From: Streptomyces sp. FIT100 | Lineage (GTDB): Bacteria; Actinomycetota; Actinomycetes; Streptomycetales; Streptomycetaceae | NCBI RefSeq assembly: GCF_024584805.1 | Contig: NZ_CP075715.1 | Coordinates: forward strand, 5,923,526 to 5,987,525 | Direction: 5' to 3' | DNA length: 64,000 bases | Shown here: positions 41,510 to 50,010 of the stretch, piece after piece | Layout of the letters: every line of letters begins with the position of its first letter | How positions within the stretch are numbered: position 1 is the first letter of the stretch | Made by a program: the position numbers and the translations under genes | Notes under the pieces: model-generated | Told to the model about the DNA's origin: nothing | Database searches by the model: none | What the model saw: the letters and a program-made list of their open reading frames with translations, nothing else

Positions 41510-42907
41510 TTGCGTACCCGCCTGCTTCCGCTCCTCATCGTCCTCATGGCGGGCGTGCTCCTCGCCCTGGGCTTTCCGCTCGCGGTGAGCCTCGCGGCGG
41601 CCGAGCAGCAGCGCGTCGTCGTCGACCGGCTGGACGACACGGCGCGGTTCGCGGCCCAGGCGCAGTTCGTCACGGACGGGATCTCCGGGCAGGACGAGCG
41701 CCGCGAGACGCTCGAAGAGGAGCTGAGCCGCTACCACTCCGTGTACGGCATGCGCACCGGAGTCTTCTACCGCACCGACGCGGCCATGGCCCGTGCACCC
41801 GAGTTCTGGCAGATACCGGAAGGGGAGGGGCGCCGGGCCTTCAACGAGGCGCTGCTGGGACGCCGCAGCCATGACCCGCCCCAGGTGTGGCCGTGGCAGG
41901 AGAACGCCAGGCTCGTCATCGCCTCACCGGTGGTACGGGACGGGGACGTCGTCGCCGTCGTCGTCACCGACTCGCCCACGGGGCAGCTGCGGTCGCGGAT
42001 CCTGACCGGCTGGCTGCTGATCGGCGCGGGCGAGACCGCGGCGATGCTCCTCGCGCTCGTCGCCGCGGAGCGGCTCACGGGCTGGGTGCTGCGACCGGTA
42101 CGGGTCCTCGACGCCGCCACCCACGACATCGCGACGGGCAGGCTGAACTCGCGCGTCGCGGCGGCCGGCGGGCCCCCGGAACTACGGCGCCTGGCCCGCT
42201 CGTTCAACGAGATGGCGGACAACGTCGAAGAGGTGCTGGAGCAGCAGCGCGCCTTCGTCGCGGACGCCTCCCACCAGCTGCGCAACCCGCTCGCGGCCCT
42301 GCTGCTGCGGATCGAGCTCCTCGCTCTCGAACTCCCCGAGGGAAACGAGGAGATCGCCTCCGTGCGCACCGAGGGCAAGCGTCTCGCCCAGGTCCTCGAC
42401 GATCTGCTGGACCTGGCGCTGGCCGAGCACGCCTCCACCGACCTCCGGCTCAGCGACATCGGCGCGCTGGCGGCGGAGCGGGTCGCGGCCTGGCGCCCGC
42501 TCGCCGACGAGAAGGGCGTGCGGCTCAGCGGCCACGGCAGCCCGGCGGTCACCGCCTGGGCCGATCCCGTCGCGCTCTCCAGCGCCCTCGACGCCGTGAT
42601 CGACAACGCCCTGAAGTTCACGCCGGCGGGAGAAGAGGTCAGGGTCGAGGTCTCGGCCGACGGCGAGACCTCCACGATCGTGATCACCGACCGCGGTCCG
42701 GGCCTGACCGACGAGGAGCTCGGCCGCGTCGGCGACCGCTTCTGGCGCAGCAACCGGCACCAGAACGTCAAGGGCTCGGGCCTCGGCCTCTCCATCACCC
42801 GGGCGCTGCTCACGGCCGGCGGCGGCTCGATCTCGTACGCGCACGCCGAGCCGACCGGCCTGCGGGTGACGCTCACGGTCCCCCGCACGAGCCCGCCCAC
42901 GGCCTGA
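41510..42907 (+). CDS. two-component sensor histidine kinase
   Basis: 465-aa membrane sensor: TM1 (~4-25), extracytoplasmic sensing loop (~26-160), TM2 (~165-185), HAMP, HisKA with H255 (DASHQLRNP) and HATPase_c (DNALKFTP, DRGPGL, GSGLGLSI). Start TTG 41510, 14 nt after the response regulator stop, is the best in-frame choice; alternatives lie far inside TM1. The signal is unknown; convergent TAXI gene downstream may share it. Confidence 0.9.
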   Translation: MRTRLLPLLIVLMAGVLLALGFPLAVSLAAAEQQRVVVDRLDDTARFAAQAQFVTDGISGQDERRETLEEELSRYHSVYGMRTGVFYRTDAAMARAPEFWQIPEGEGRRAFNEALLGRRSHDPPQVWPWQENARLVIASPVVRDGDVVAVVVTDSPTGQLRSRILTGWLLIGAGETAAMLLALVAAERLTGWVLRPVRVLDAATHDIATGRLNSRVAAAGGPPELRRLARSFNEMADNVEEVLEQQRAFVADASHQLRNPLAALLLRIELLALELPEGNEEIASVRTEGKRLAQVLDDLLDLALAEHASTDLRLSDIGALAAERVAAWRPLADEKGVRLSGHGSPAVTAWADPVALSSALDAVIDNALKFTPAGEEVRVEVSADGETSTIVITDRGPGLTDEELGRVGDRFWRSNRHQNVKGSGLGLSITRALLTAGGGSISYAHAEPTGLRVTLTVPRTSPPTA

Positions 42908-42944
42908 GGCGGGCCACGCCGCGAGGGCGCGGTGCCCCGGGCTA

Positions 42945-43490
42945 CGGACCCCGGGCGACCGACCCTGGGCCGCAACCCGGGCCGCGCGGCGCCGGGCGGA
43001 GCGGGTGCTCGGGGCCGCAGTGTGCCTGGGCGCGGATCCCGGGTGACCGACCTTGGGCCGCAACCCGGGCCGCGCGGCGCCGGGCGGAGCGGTGTGCGGT
43101 GGTGTGAGTGCTCGGGGCCGCAGCGTGCCCGGGTGTGGATCCCGGGTTACGGATCCTGGGTCGTGGCGCACCGGGCCATGGAACGCCGGGCGGCGGTGTG
43201 CGGTGGTGTGGTCCTCGGGCCGGGTGGGCCGGGTCAGGGATCCCGGGCCTTGGTATGCCGGGCCACGGAACGAGGGGTGGCGGTGTGCGGTGGTGTGGGT
43301 GCTCGGGCCGCAGTGCGCCCGGGTGTGGATCCCGGGTTACGGATCCTGGGTCGTGGCGCACCAGGCCATGGAACGCCGGGCGGCGGTGCGCGGTGGCGCG
43401 GTCCTCGGGCCGGGTGGGCCGGGTCAGGGATCCCGGTCCTTGGTATGCCGGGCCACGGACGAGGGGTGGCGGTGCGCCTCGCTGCGGGTC
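42945..43490. repeat. noncoding array of decayed ~88-95 bp repeats
   Basis: About six related modules. Two 5' copies are 88 bp apart (around 42963 and 43051: CTGGGCCGCAACCCGGGCC); then a 190-bp double unit occurs twice (43131 and 43321: GGGTGTGGATCCCGGGTTAC), each made of two halves. All share TCGGGCC...GGATCCCGG...GCCGGGC. It fills most of the 757-bp gap between the convergent kinase and TAXI genes. Frames crossing it are long only because stops are rare in GC-rich repeats. The rest of the gap (42908-42944, 43491-43664) shows nothing clear. Confidence 0.85.
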
Positions 43491-43664
43491 CTCGGACCGG
43501 GGGCTGCCAGGCCCTCCGCTACGGATTCGGCGGGGGCGGCGGTCGCCCCGCCTTGCGCGGCGGCTGCGTGCCGCGACGAAGCGCTCCAGCCCTGACGGGA
43601 CACCGCCACGCGCGCCGGGAACGCCGGTGCACTCGTTCGTCGCGCTGCGAGCCCGTCCCCGACG

Positions 43665-44666
43665 CTACGGCTTCGCCGAGCGGTAGTACCGCCGCGCTCC
43701 GTCGTGGAGCTCCAGCGGATCGGTGTAGATCGCCGTCCGCAGGTCCACGAGCTGCGCCGGGTGCACCTCGCCGCCGATCCGGTCGCGGCTGTCGATCACC
43801 GCACGCGTAAGGCTCTCGGTGAGCTCCGGGTCCGCGTCCGCCGTCGTGACCAGGAGGTTCGTCACCGCGAGTGTCTCCACCTGCACCGAGCCGCCCATGA
43901 TCAGCGGGTAGGCGTCGGCGGGCACGACCGCCGAGCGGTAGTAGCGGGTGGCCTCGCCCGCGTTGTGGACGCGGTCGATCAGGTCCTCGTCGAGCGGAAC
44001 CAGCCGTACCGCGGTGCGCCCCGAGAGCTTCTGGAGGGCGCCGGTGGGCAGCCCGCCCGACCAGAAGAAGGCGTCCAGCTCACCGCGCTCCAGCAGGCCC
44101 GGCATGGTGTCGATACCCGCCGAGACCGGTGCGATGTCCTCCGCCGGGTCCAGGCCCGCCGCGGACAGCACCCGCTCGGCGATGATCCTGACCCCCGATC
44201 CGTCCTGTCCGACGCCGACCCGCAGGCCGCGCAGGTCCCCGGGGGTCCGCACCAGCGAGCCCTGCCCCACCACGAGCTGCACGTAGTCGTCGTACAGCCG
44301 GGCGCAGCCCCGCAGTCGCCCGGCGCCCGGCCTGCCCTCCTGCTGGTACTTGGCCACCGCGTCGGCCGTGGCGATCGTGAAGTCGGCCTCGCCGCTCGCG
44401 ACCCTGGCGAGGTTCTCCTGGGAGCCCTCGCTGGTCCGCAGCTCTATGGAGACCCCGGGCAGATCGCGGGCGAGCGCGCCCTTCAGCAGCTCGCCGTAGC
44501 GCTGGTAGACCCCGGTCTTCACACCCGTGCTGAACGTGAGCCGCCCGGTCGGGGTCGTCTCCCCGGCCGGCAGCAGCCACCACAGCAGCAGCCCGCACAC
44601 GACGGCCAGCGCCACGGACCCCTGGAGGGCGCGGCGGCGGGTGAGGCGGGGGAGTGCGGGGGACAT
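43665..44666 (-). CDS. TAXI-family solute-binding protein
   Basis: 333-aa secreted or membrane-anchored protein: one hydrophobic segment (~17-35) after RRR, then the TAXI domain (FSTGVKTGVYQRYGELLKG; GSQENLARVASGEADFTIATADAV; DAFFWSGGLPTGALQKL). TAXI proteins normally feed TRAP permeases, but no permease genes are present; here it sits next to a two-component system, as orphan TAXI proteins sometimes do. A role in presenting a ligand to the sensor kinase is only inference. Start ATG 44666. Confidence 0.85.
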   Translation of the reverse strand: MSPALPRLTRRRALQGSVALAVVCGLLLWWLLPAGETTPTGRLTFSTGVKTGVYQRYGELLKGALARDLPGVSIELRTSEGSQENLARVASGEADFTIATADAVAKYQQEGRPGAGRLRGCARLYDDYVQLVVGQGSLVRTPGDLRGLRVGVGQDGSGVRIIAERVLSAAGLDPAEDIAPVSAGIDTMPGLLERGELDAFFWSGGLPTGALQKLSGRTAVRLVPLDEDLIDRVHNAGEATRYYRSAVVPADAYPLIMGGSVQVETLAVTNLLVTTADADPELTESLTRAVIDSRDRIGGEVHPAQLVDLRTAIYTDPLELHDGARRYYRSAKP

Positions 44667-44895
44667 GGGCGCGATCCTGCCAGGTCACTCCGGGGCAAGG
44701 CCAGGCCCGCGGTCGTTTCCACCGCTCCGTCCTGCCTTTCCCGTATTTCCGCCCGTTGCTCCGGGATGCCGGGGCGGCAGCGTTCAGCTTTGCTCTCCGC
44801 GTCGTTCTCGTCTCGTACGCAGGCCCCCGTAGAACTCCTCTCGCACGTGGCGCGCGGCGCCGCGGATGCGAGCAAGGGCAAGGAAAGGCTCTGTT

Positions 44896-46137
44896 GTGAG
44901 ACGACTGATATGGCGGCTGACCGTGGCCGCGATGGCCACCGTCGGTGTGGTGGCGCTGGGAGGCGGGACGACGCATGCGGAGTCCGCGCCGGTCGCCGGG
45001 GCCGTCGCCGAGGCTCCGGCCTATGGAAGCTTCCGGCTGATCAAGGAGCGGGCGGGGACGGAGCCCGGCGCGCCGGAGATCGTGCTGCCCGAGGGCTACT
45101 CGCTGGTCCAGGGCGCCAACTACCAGGTGGCGAGCAAGCTCGAGTACTACTCGTTCATCACGGGCCCCAAGAACACGTCCGTGCCGGTGACCGTGCGCTG
45201 GCCCGGTGAGCGGATCGCGTCCGTGGTCAGCCACAAGACCCGGCCCGCCCTGACCCGCGACGAGGCCGCCGGCACGGTGACCTTCTCGATGCCGGTGACC
45301 TCGACCTCCGCGTCGAGCGCGAAGAACACCCTGGAGGTGTTCTCGTATCTGCACCGGGTGCCCGGTACGTACTTCCGCCTGGAGCACAACGACGAGGAGC
45401 GCGCGGCCGGCTACTACGCCGACAACCCCTGGGTGGGTAAGGAGTCGCGCGCCGCGCACAACCAGCTCTTCGCGGCCGAGGCGGTGCTCATCGACTCCGG
45501 CCTCGCCGCCGAGGCGAAGGCGCGCGGCCACCACTGGACGCTGATGGGCTTCGAGACGAACAACCGGCTGCACCCGGACAACCCGCCGCACTGGCACCTC
45601 GCGTACTACCCGGGGGCGCCCTTCAGCGCGAACGGCAACCTGCCGCACCTCTGGCTCGACCCCAAGGGCCGCAACATCAAGAACAGCATGGACGTCGCGG
45701 GTCTCGGTCACATCAACTACACACCGGGCGAGGTCGCCCCGGTCCGGCTGATGGACGGCAGCAACGTCGCCACGCTGACCATGCGCACCAAGGACGGCGG
45801 CCTCGACATCGACCCCGGCCAGGGCCGACCGGTCTACAGCATCATCGGCGGCCTCGCGCGCGACAACCTCAGCAACTCGGTCCGGGTCCTCAAGGACGGC
45901 AGGCCGTGGCTGTGGCTGAGCACGTACGACAACGTCAAGACCGGTGAGCTGTACGTGCACAAGGCGGATCTGAGCGCCCTGCGCTGGACCACCCTGCGCT
46001 GCAACTACGACGCCCAGATCGGCACGCTCAAGAACCTGGAGACGCTGGCGGACTGGTCCGCCGCCGATCTGAAGGCCCAGGGCCGGAGCCTGCCGGAGCT
46101 GATGGCGGCCCCGCCGGCCCCGCCGGCCGCGTCGTAA
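44896..46137 (+). CDS. secreted protein of unknown function
   Basis: 413 aa with a Sec signal peptide (RRLIWR, hydrophobic core, likely cleavage THA-ES). The mature protein has His-rich stretches (GHHWTLMGFE, HPDNPPHWHLAYYPG, LPHLWLDPKG), as in metal-binding or hydrolase sites, but I recognise no family. Start GTG 44896 with GGAAAGG upstream. Ends at a strong bidirectional terminator facing a second secreted protein. No neighbouring clue to function. Confidence 0.7.
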   Translation: MRRLIWRLTVAAMATVGVVALGGGTTHAESAPVAGAVAEAPAYGSFRLIKERAGTEPGAPEIVLPEGYSLVQGANYQVASKLEYYSFITGPKNTSVPVTVRWPGERIASVVSHKTRPALTRDEAAGTVTFSMPVTSTSASSAKNTLEVFSYLHRVPGTYFRLEHNDEERAAGYYADNPWVGKESRAAHNQLFAAEAVLIDSGLAAEAKARGHHWTLMGFETNNRLHPDNPPHWHLAYYPGAPFSANGNLPHLWLDPKGRNIKNSMDVAGLGHINYTPGEVAPVRLMDGSNVATLTMRTKDGGLDIDPGQGRPVYSIIGGLARDNLSNSVRVLKDGRPWLWLSTYDNVKTGELYVHKADLSALRWTTLRCNYDAQIGTLKNLETLADWSAADLKAQGRSLPELMAAPPAPPAAS

Positions 46138-46158
46138 CGCACGGGCCCGGACACACAC

Positions 46159-46196
46159 GCGGCGCCGCACCCCTGTCCGCAGGGGTGCGGCGCCGC
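46159..46196. terminator. bidirectional terminator, perfect 17-bp stem
   Basis: Arms GCGGCGCCGCACCCCTG (46159-46175) and CAGGGGTGCGGCGCCGC (46180-46196) are fully complementary with a 4-nt TCCG loop. It lies between convergent genes, 21 bp after one stop and 18 bp from the other. Confidence 0.9.
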
Positions 46197-46214
46197 ACCC
46201 CTGCGAGGCGGCGG

Positions 46215-47171
46215 TCAGGAGCGGTAGGGGTTGCGCAGGTAGTTCCGGTCCAGGCTGCCGGTGTTGCCGAAGTACGTCGCGACGAGCAGCGCCGGGTCGG
46301 TGGCGATCACCCCGGGCTGGAGCGCACTGCCGTCGTTCGAGTCGTCCCAGGCCCAGGGCGCATGTGCCGCGTTGTCCTTGCCGTTGTCGCCCCGGAACGT
46401 GCCCCAGGAGGCGTACGTCTCGGTGTTGTTGCGGCGCTCCCAGAGGCCCCCGCCCGCCATGATGTCGACGAGCTGGTACGACGCGTTGCGGTCGTTGCCG
46501 CCGGTGGGCACCGAGCCCGCGCCCCGGCTGGGCCGGTAGACGATTCCGTCGCCGCCGGGGAACTCGGCGCCGTCCCAGGCGTAGGCGCCGTGGCCGCGCG
46601 CCTCCTGGAAGCTGGTCGGATGGCCGGCCCCGTCGAAGTCCTGCATGACGAGGGTGCCGTCGATGTTCTCCTGGCCGTCGGTGAGGGGGCTGCCCGGCGG
46701 CGTGTAGGAGTAGAAGTTGTCGTGGGCCAGGGTGACCACGGCCTCGAGCGTCCCGTGGGCGCTGCCGTCCTTGCGGACCACTTCGAGCTGCCCCTCCATG
46801 TCGTTCTCGTGCGAGAACAGGTTGAGGGGGTAGTCCTTCCAGTCGCGGGGGTGGAAGAAGGCGTACGTCAGGTACCAGTGGGTGCTGGTCTCGGCGACGG
46901 AGTAGTAGACCGTGCCCGTCAGCCGGCCGGCGTTGGCGTCGAGCTGGTCCCAGTTGTCGAGGGTGTTCCAGTCGGCGTCGTAGTCGACCGCGGCGAGGTA
47001 GTCGGCGGTGTAGTACGAGGACGAGCTGTCCTGGTAGTGGATCGGGGCCCAGCGGTAGGCGAGTTCGGCGTCCGCGGGGGCCGCGTGGGCGGGAGCGGGG
47101 GCGAGGAGCAGCGCGGCGACGGCGACGGCGGCTGCGGGCAGGGCGGTGAGAGCGGATCTCCAGCGTGACAT
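46215..47171 (-). CDS. secreted NPP1/Vps62-like protein (weak assignment)
   Basis: 318-aa protein with a signal peptide (LPAAAVAVAALLLAPAPAHA). Mature part has WAPIHYQDSSSSYY, THWYLTYAFFHPRDW, HENDMEG and ARGHGAYAW, a layout reminiscent of NPP1/Vps62 proteins, in which a central HxxDxE-like motif binds metal; the match is not exact. Start ATG 47171 with GGAGG 5 nt upstream; the in-frame GTG at 47177 is less likely. The Shine-Dalgarno lies within an 11-bp hairpin (47173-47214), so translation may be regulated. Function unknown. Confidence 0.6.
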   Translation of the reverse strand: MSRWRSALTALPAAAVAVAALLLAPAPAHAAPADAELAYRWAPIHYQDSSSSYYTADYLAAVDYDADWNTLDNWDQLDANAGRLTGTVYYSVAETSTHWYLTYAFFHPRDWKDYPLNLFSHENDMEGQLEVVRKDGSAHGTLEAVVTLAHDNFYSYTPPGSPLTDGQENIDGTLVMQDFDGAGHPTSFQEARGHGAYAWDGAEFPGGDGIVYRPSRGAGSVPTGGNDRNASYQLVDIMAGGGLWERRNNTETYASWGTFRGDNGKDNAAHAPWAWDDSNDGSALQPGVIATDPALLVATYFGNTGSLDRNYLRNPYRS

Positions 47172-47172
47172 G

Positions 47173-47214
47173 GGCACCTCCAGTGCGCGGGGTTGCCCGC
47201 ATCCTGGAGGTGCC
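47173..47214 (-). promoter_or_regulatory. hairpin sequestering the Shine-Dalgarno of the secreted protein gene
   Basis: On the minus strand GGCACCTCCAG (47214-47204) pairs perfectly with CTGGAGGTGCC (47183-47173). The 3' arm contains GGAGG of the 46215-47171 gene and ends 1 nt before its ATG. The loop holds a second, 5-bp GCGGG/CCCGC stem. It could be an RNA switch or a DNA operator. Confidence 0.6.
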
Positions 47215-47372
47215 GTGGTGCGCCCGGAGGCCGGTACGCCGGGAATTCATGCGCCCCTCGCCCGGTGCGGAACGACCAGTGGTTGATCGTTCATCGACCG
47301 GTCGGTTTCGGCCGGGCCGGCCGGGCGGCGACGGGGACGAGAGCTCCCTCGGCCACCGCCTACCCTTGTTCC

Positions 47373-48893
47373 ATGACCAGCAGCGACCGGAGCCAGGCAG
47401 TGGACGAACACAGGACCTATGCGATCCGCACCTACGGGTGCCAGATGAACGTCCACGACTCCGAGCGGCTCTCCGGCCTCCTGGAGAACGCCGGGTACGT
47501 CCGCGCTCCCGAAGGCACGGCCGAGGGCGAGGCCGACGTCGTGGTCTTCAACACGTGCGCCGTCCGCGAGAACGCGGACAACAGGCTCTACGGCAACCTC
47601 GGCCGGCTCGCCCCGATGAAGACCCAGCGGCCCGGGATGCAGATCGCCGTCGGCGGCTGCCTCGCCCAGAAGGACCGCGACACCATCGTCAGGAAGGCGC
47701 CCTGGGTCGACGTCGTCTTCGGTACGCACAACATCGGCAAGCTCCCGGTGCTGCTGGAGCGCGCCCGCGTCCTGCAAGAGGCACAGGTCGAGATCGCCGA
47801 GTCGCTGGAGGCGTTCCCCTCCACCCTGCCGACGCGACGCGAGAGCGCGTACGCCGCGTGGGTCTCCATCTCCGTCGGGTGCAACAACACCTGCACCTTC
47901 TGCATCGTCCCCGCACTGCGCGGCAAGGAGAAGGACCGCCGTCCCGGCGACATCCTCGCCGAGGTCGAGGCGCTGGTCGCCGAGGGCGTCTCCGAGATCA
48001 CGCTGCTCGGCCAGAACGTCAACGCGTACGGCTCCGACATCGGCGACCGCGAGGCGTTCGGCAAGCTGCTGCGGGCCTGCGGCGCGATCGAGGGGCTCGA
48101 GCGGGTCCGCTTCACCTCGCCGCACCCTCGCGACTTCACCGACGACGTCATCGCGGCGATGGCCGAGACGCCGAACGTGATGCCGCAGCTGCACATGCCG
48201 CTGCAGTCCGGCTCCGACCCGGTCCTCAAGGCGATGCGCCGCTCGTACCGGCAGGAGCGCTACCTCGGCATCATCGAGAAGGTCCGTGCCGCGATCCCGC
48301 ACGCCGCGATCTCCACCGACATCATCGTGGGCTTCCCCGGCGAGACCGAGGAGGACTTCGAGCAGACCATGCACGTCGTGCGCGAGGCACGCTTCGCGCA
48401 GGCGTTCACCTTCCAGTACTCCAAGCGGCCCGGCACGCCGGCGGCCGAGATGGACGGGCAGATCCCCAAGGAGGTCGTGCAGGCCCGCTACGAGCGGCTG
48501 GTCGCCCTCCAGGAGGAGATCTCCTGGGAGGAGAACAAGAAGCAGGTCGGCCGCACCCTGGAGGTGATGGTCGCGGAGGGCGAGGGACGCAAGGACGGCG
48601 CCACCCACCGGCTCTCCGGCCGCGCCCCCGACAACCGCCTGGTGCACTTCACCAAGCCCGAGGCCGAGGTGCGCCCCGGCGACGTCGTCACCGTGGAGAT
48701 CACCTACGCTGCCCCGCACCACCTGCTGGCCGAGGGCCCCACGACCGCGGTACGGCGCACCCGCGCGGGCGACGCCTGGGAGAAGCGCAACGCGGCACCC
48801 GCCCAGCCGGCAGGGGTGATGCTGGGCATCCCGACGATGGGAGTCCCCGCACCGCTTCCGGCCCCGACGGGCAGCTGCTCGGCCGTCGGCTGA
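47373..48893 (+). CDS. miaB: MiaB, tRNA-2-methylthio-N6-isopentenyladenosine synthase
   Basis: 506-aa radical-SAM methylthiotransferase acting on i6A37 of tRNA. Cluster cysteines C23, C62 and C96 in the UPF0004 domain; SAM motif C170/C174/C177 (GCNNTCTFC); C-terminal TRAM domain. MiaB specificity is supported by miaA, its partner in the pathway, 2 kb downstream. Start ATG 47373; TACCCT lies 6 nt upstream, consistent with a leaderless transcript. A Pro/Ala tail follows TRAM. Confidence 0.94.
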   Translation: MTSSDRSQAVDEHRTYAIRTYGCQMNVHDSERLSGLLENAGYVRAPEGTAEGEADVVVFNTCAVRENADNRLYGNLGRLAPMKTQRPGMQIAVGGCLAQKDRDTIVRKAPWVDVVFGTHNIGKLPVLLERARVLQEAQVEIAESLEAFPSTLPTRRESAYAAWVSISVGCNNTCTFCIVPALRGKEKDRRPGDILAEVEALVAEGVSEITLLGQNVNAYGSDIGDREAFGKLLRACGAIEGLERVRFTSPHPRDFTDDVIAAMAETPNVMPQLHMPLQSGSDPVLKAMRRSYRQERYLGIIEKVRAAIPHAAISTDIIVGFPGETEEDFEQTMHVVREARFAQAFTFQYSKRPGTPAAEMDGQIPKEVVQARYERLVALQEEISWEENKKQVGRTLEVMVAEGEGRKDGATHRLSGRAPDNRLVHFTKPEAEVRPGDVVTVEITYAAPHHLLAEGPTTAVRRTRAGDAWEKRNAAPAQPAGVMLGIPTMGVPAPLPAPTGSCSAVG

Positions 48894-49107
48894 CGGCCGC
48901 GCCGGCGGCGATGATCGGCACCCGCGGGCATAGGCCGGTGTCGATGGCATCGGCCGGCGTCGTGCGGTATCGGCCGGTGTCGACGGGCTTCGTGCGGTTG
49001 GCCGGCATCGGCTGGGCGCCCGCTCCCGTATCCCGGGGCGGCCCCGCCCCGGCCCCGGCCCCCGCCCCGTTCCTGGAAGTGCCGGAGCGGCGGGCTAGGC
49101 TGCGATC

Positions 49108-49902
49108 ATGCTGGTCGCCGCTGCCGTCTGCCCCTGCCCTCCGCTCCTGGTGCCCGAGGTGGCCGCCGGTGCGGCACCCGAGCTCGACGCCGCCAGGACC
49201 GCGTGCGCGGACGCGTTGAGCGTGCTGGCCGCGTCCCGCCCGGACCGGCTGATCGTGGTCGGCCCCACCGGACCCGGCGAGGCCGGCCCGTACCCCGAGG
49301 GCGCGCAGGGTTCCCTCAAGGGCTTCGGCGTCGACACCGACGTACGACTCGGCGAGCCCGGCGCCGACGTACGACTCGGCGAGCCCGGCGCCGACGTACG
49401 ACTCGGCGAGCCCGGCGCCGACGTGCGACTCGGTGAGCCCGGTGCCGAGCCGTCCGCGCCTCCGCTGCCGTCCGCGCTCACCGTCGCCGCATGGCTGCTG
49501 GAGCGCGCACGGTGGGCCGCGGCGCCGGTCGAGGGGCTCGGTGTCGACCGGCGGCTGGCCCCCGAGCGCTGCGCGGAGACCGGCCGCGAGCTCGCCGCCC
49601 GTGCGCCGCGCGTCGCGTTTCTGGTCATGGGCGACGGCAGCGCCTGCCGCACGCTCAAGGCCCCCGGCTACCTGGACGAGCGCGCCGCCGCCTTCGACGC
49701 GGCCGCGGCCCGGGCCCTGGGCGCGGCGGACACGGCGGCGCTCATGGCGCTGGACGTCTCGCTCGCGGACGAGCTCAAGGCCGCGGGCCGGGCGCCCTGG
49801 CAGGTGCTTGCGGGGGCGGCCGAGGGGGCCGAGCCGGGCGGGCAGCTGCTCTACGAGGACGCTCCGTACGGTGTCGGCTACTTCGTCGCGGCCTGGTCCT
49901 GA
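49108..49902 (+). CDS. LigB-fold (class III extradiol dioxygenase-like) protein without histidines
   Basis: 264-aa protein resembling the LigB/MEMO fold (VCPCPPLLVPEVAAG at the start, RLIVVGPTGPG, GDGSACRTLKAPGYLDERAAAFD, LAGAAEG). True LigB enzymes bind iron through two His and one Glu; this sequence contains no histidine at all, so it is not an iron dioxygenase of that type. Sits between miaB and miaA. It carries four copies of DVRLGEPGA (residues 78-113). Start ATG 49108; TAGGCT lies 6 nt upstream, a leaderless spacing. Function unknown. Confidence 0.72.
   Translation: MLVAAAVCPCPPLLVPEVAAGAAPELDAARTACADALSVLAASRPDRLIVVGPTGPGEAGPYPEGAQGSLKGFGVDTDVRLGEPGADVRLGEPGADVRLGEPGADVRLGEPGAEPSAPPLPSALTVAAWLLERARWAAAPVEGLGVDRRLAPERCAETGRELAARAPRVAFLVMGDGSACRTLKAPGYLDERAAAFDAAAARALGAADTAALMALDVSLADELKAAGRAPWQVLAGAAEGAEPGGQLLYEDAPYGVGYFVAAWS
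49339..49446 (+). repeat. 27-bp coding tandem repeat, four copies
   Basis: Three identical copies of a 27-bp unit (GACGTACGACTCGGCGAGCC plus GGCGCC) and a fourth with three substitutions. It encodes DVRLGEPGA four times in a surface-loop position of the LigB-fold protein. Copy number may vary between strains. Confidence 0.92.
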
Positions 49903-49958
49903 CGCCGCCTCGCCCTCGCCGGTCTTCGCCCCGGCCGCCCGGTGTGCACCGACGGCGG

Positions 49959-49989
49959 ACGGCCGCGGAGCCATCGGCTCCGCGGCCGT
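49959..49989. terminator. bidirectional terminator
   Basis: ACGGCCGCGGAGCC and GGCTCCGCGGCCGT, a 14-bp perfect stem with a 3-nt loop, lies between convergent genes (LigB-fold protein and MT0933-like antitoxin). Confidence 0.85.
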
Positions 49990-50010
49990 GTGCCGTAGGT
50001 GCTGCTGTCG

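Noticed and set aside
42942..43361. 139-codon Pro/His-rich minus-strand ORF across the repeat array
   Set aside because: The repeats themselves keep the frame open; other frames are also open, and no start site is supported.
42945..43490. CRISPR array
   Set aside because: Repeats are 88-95 bp, diverged, contiguous and lack uniform spacers or nearby cas genes.
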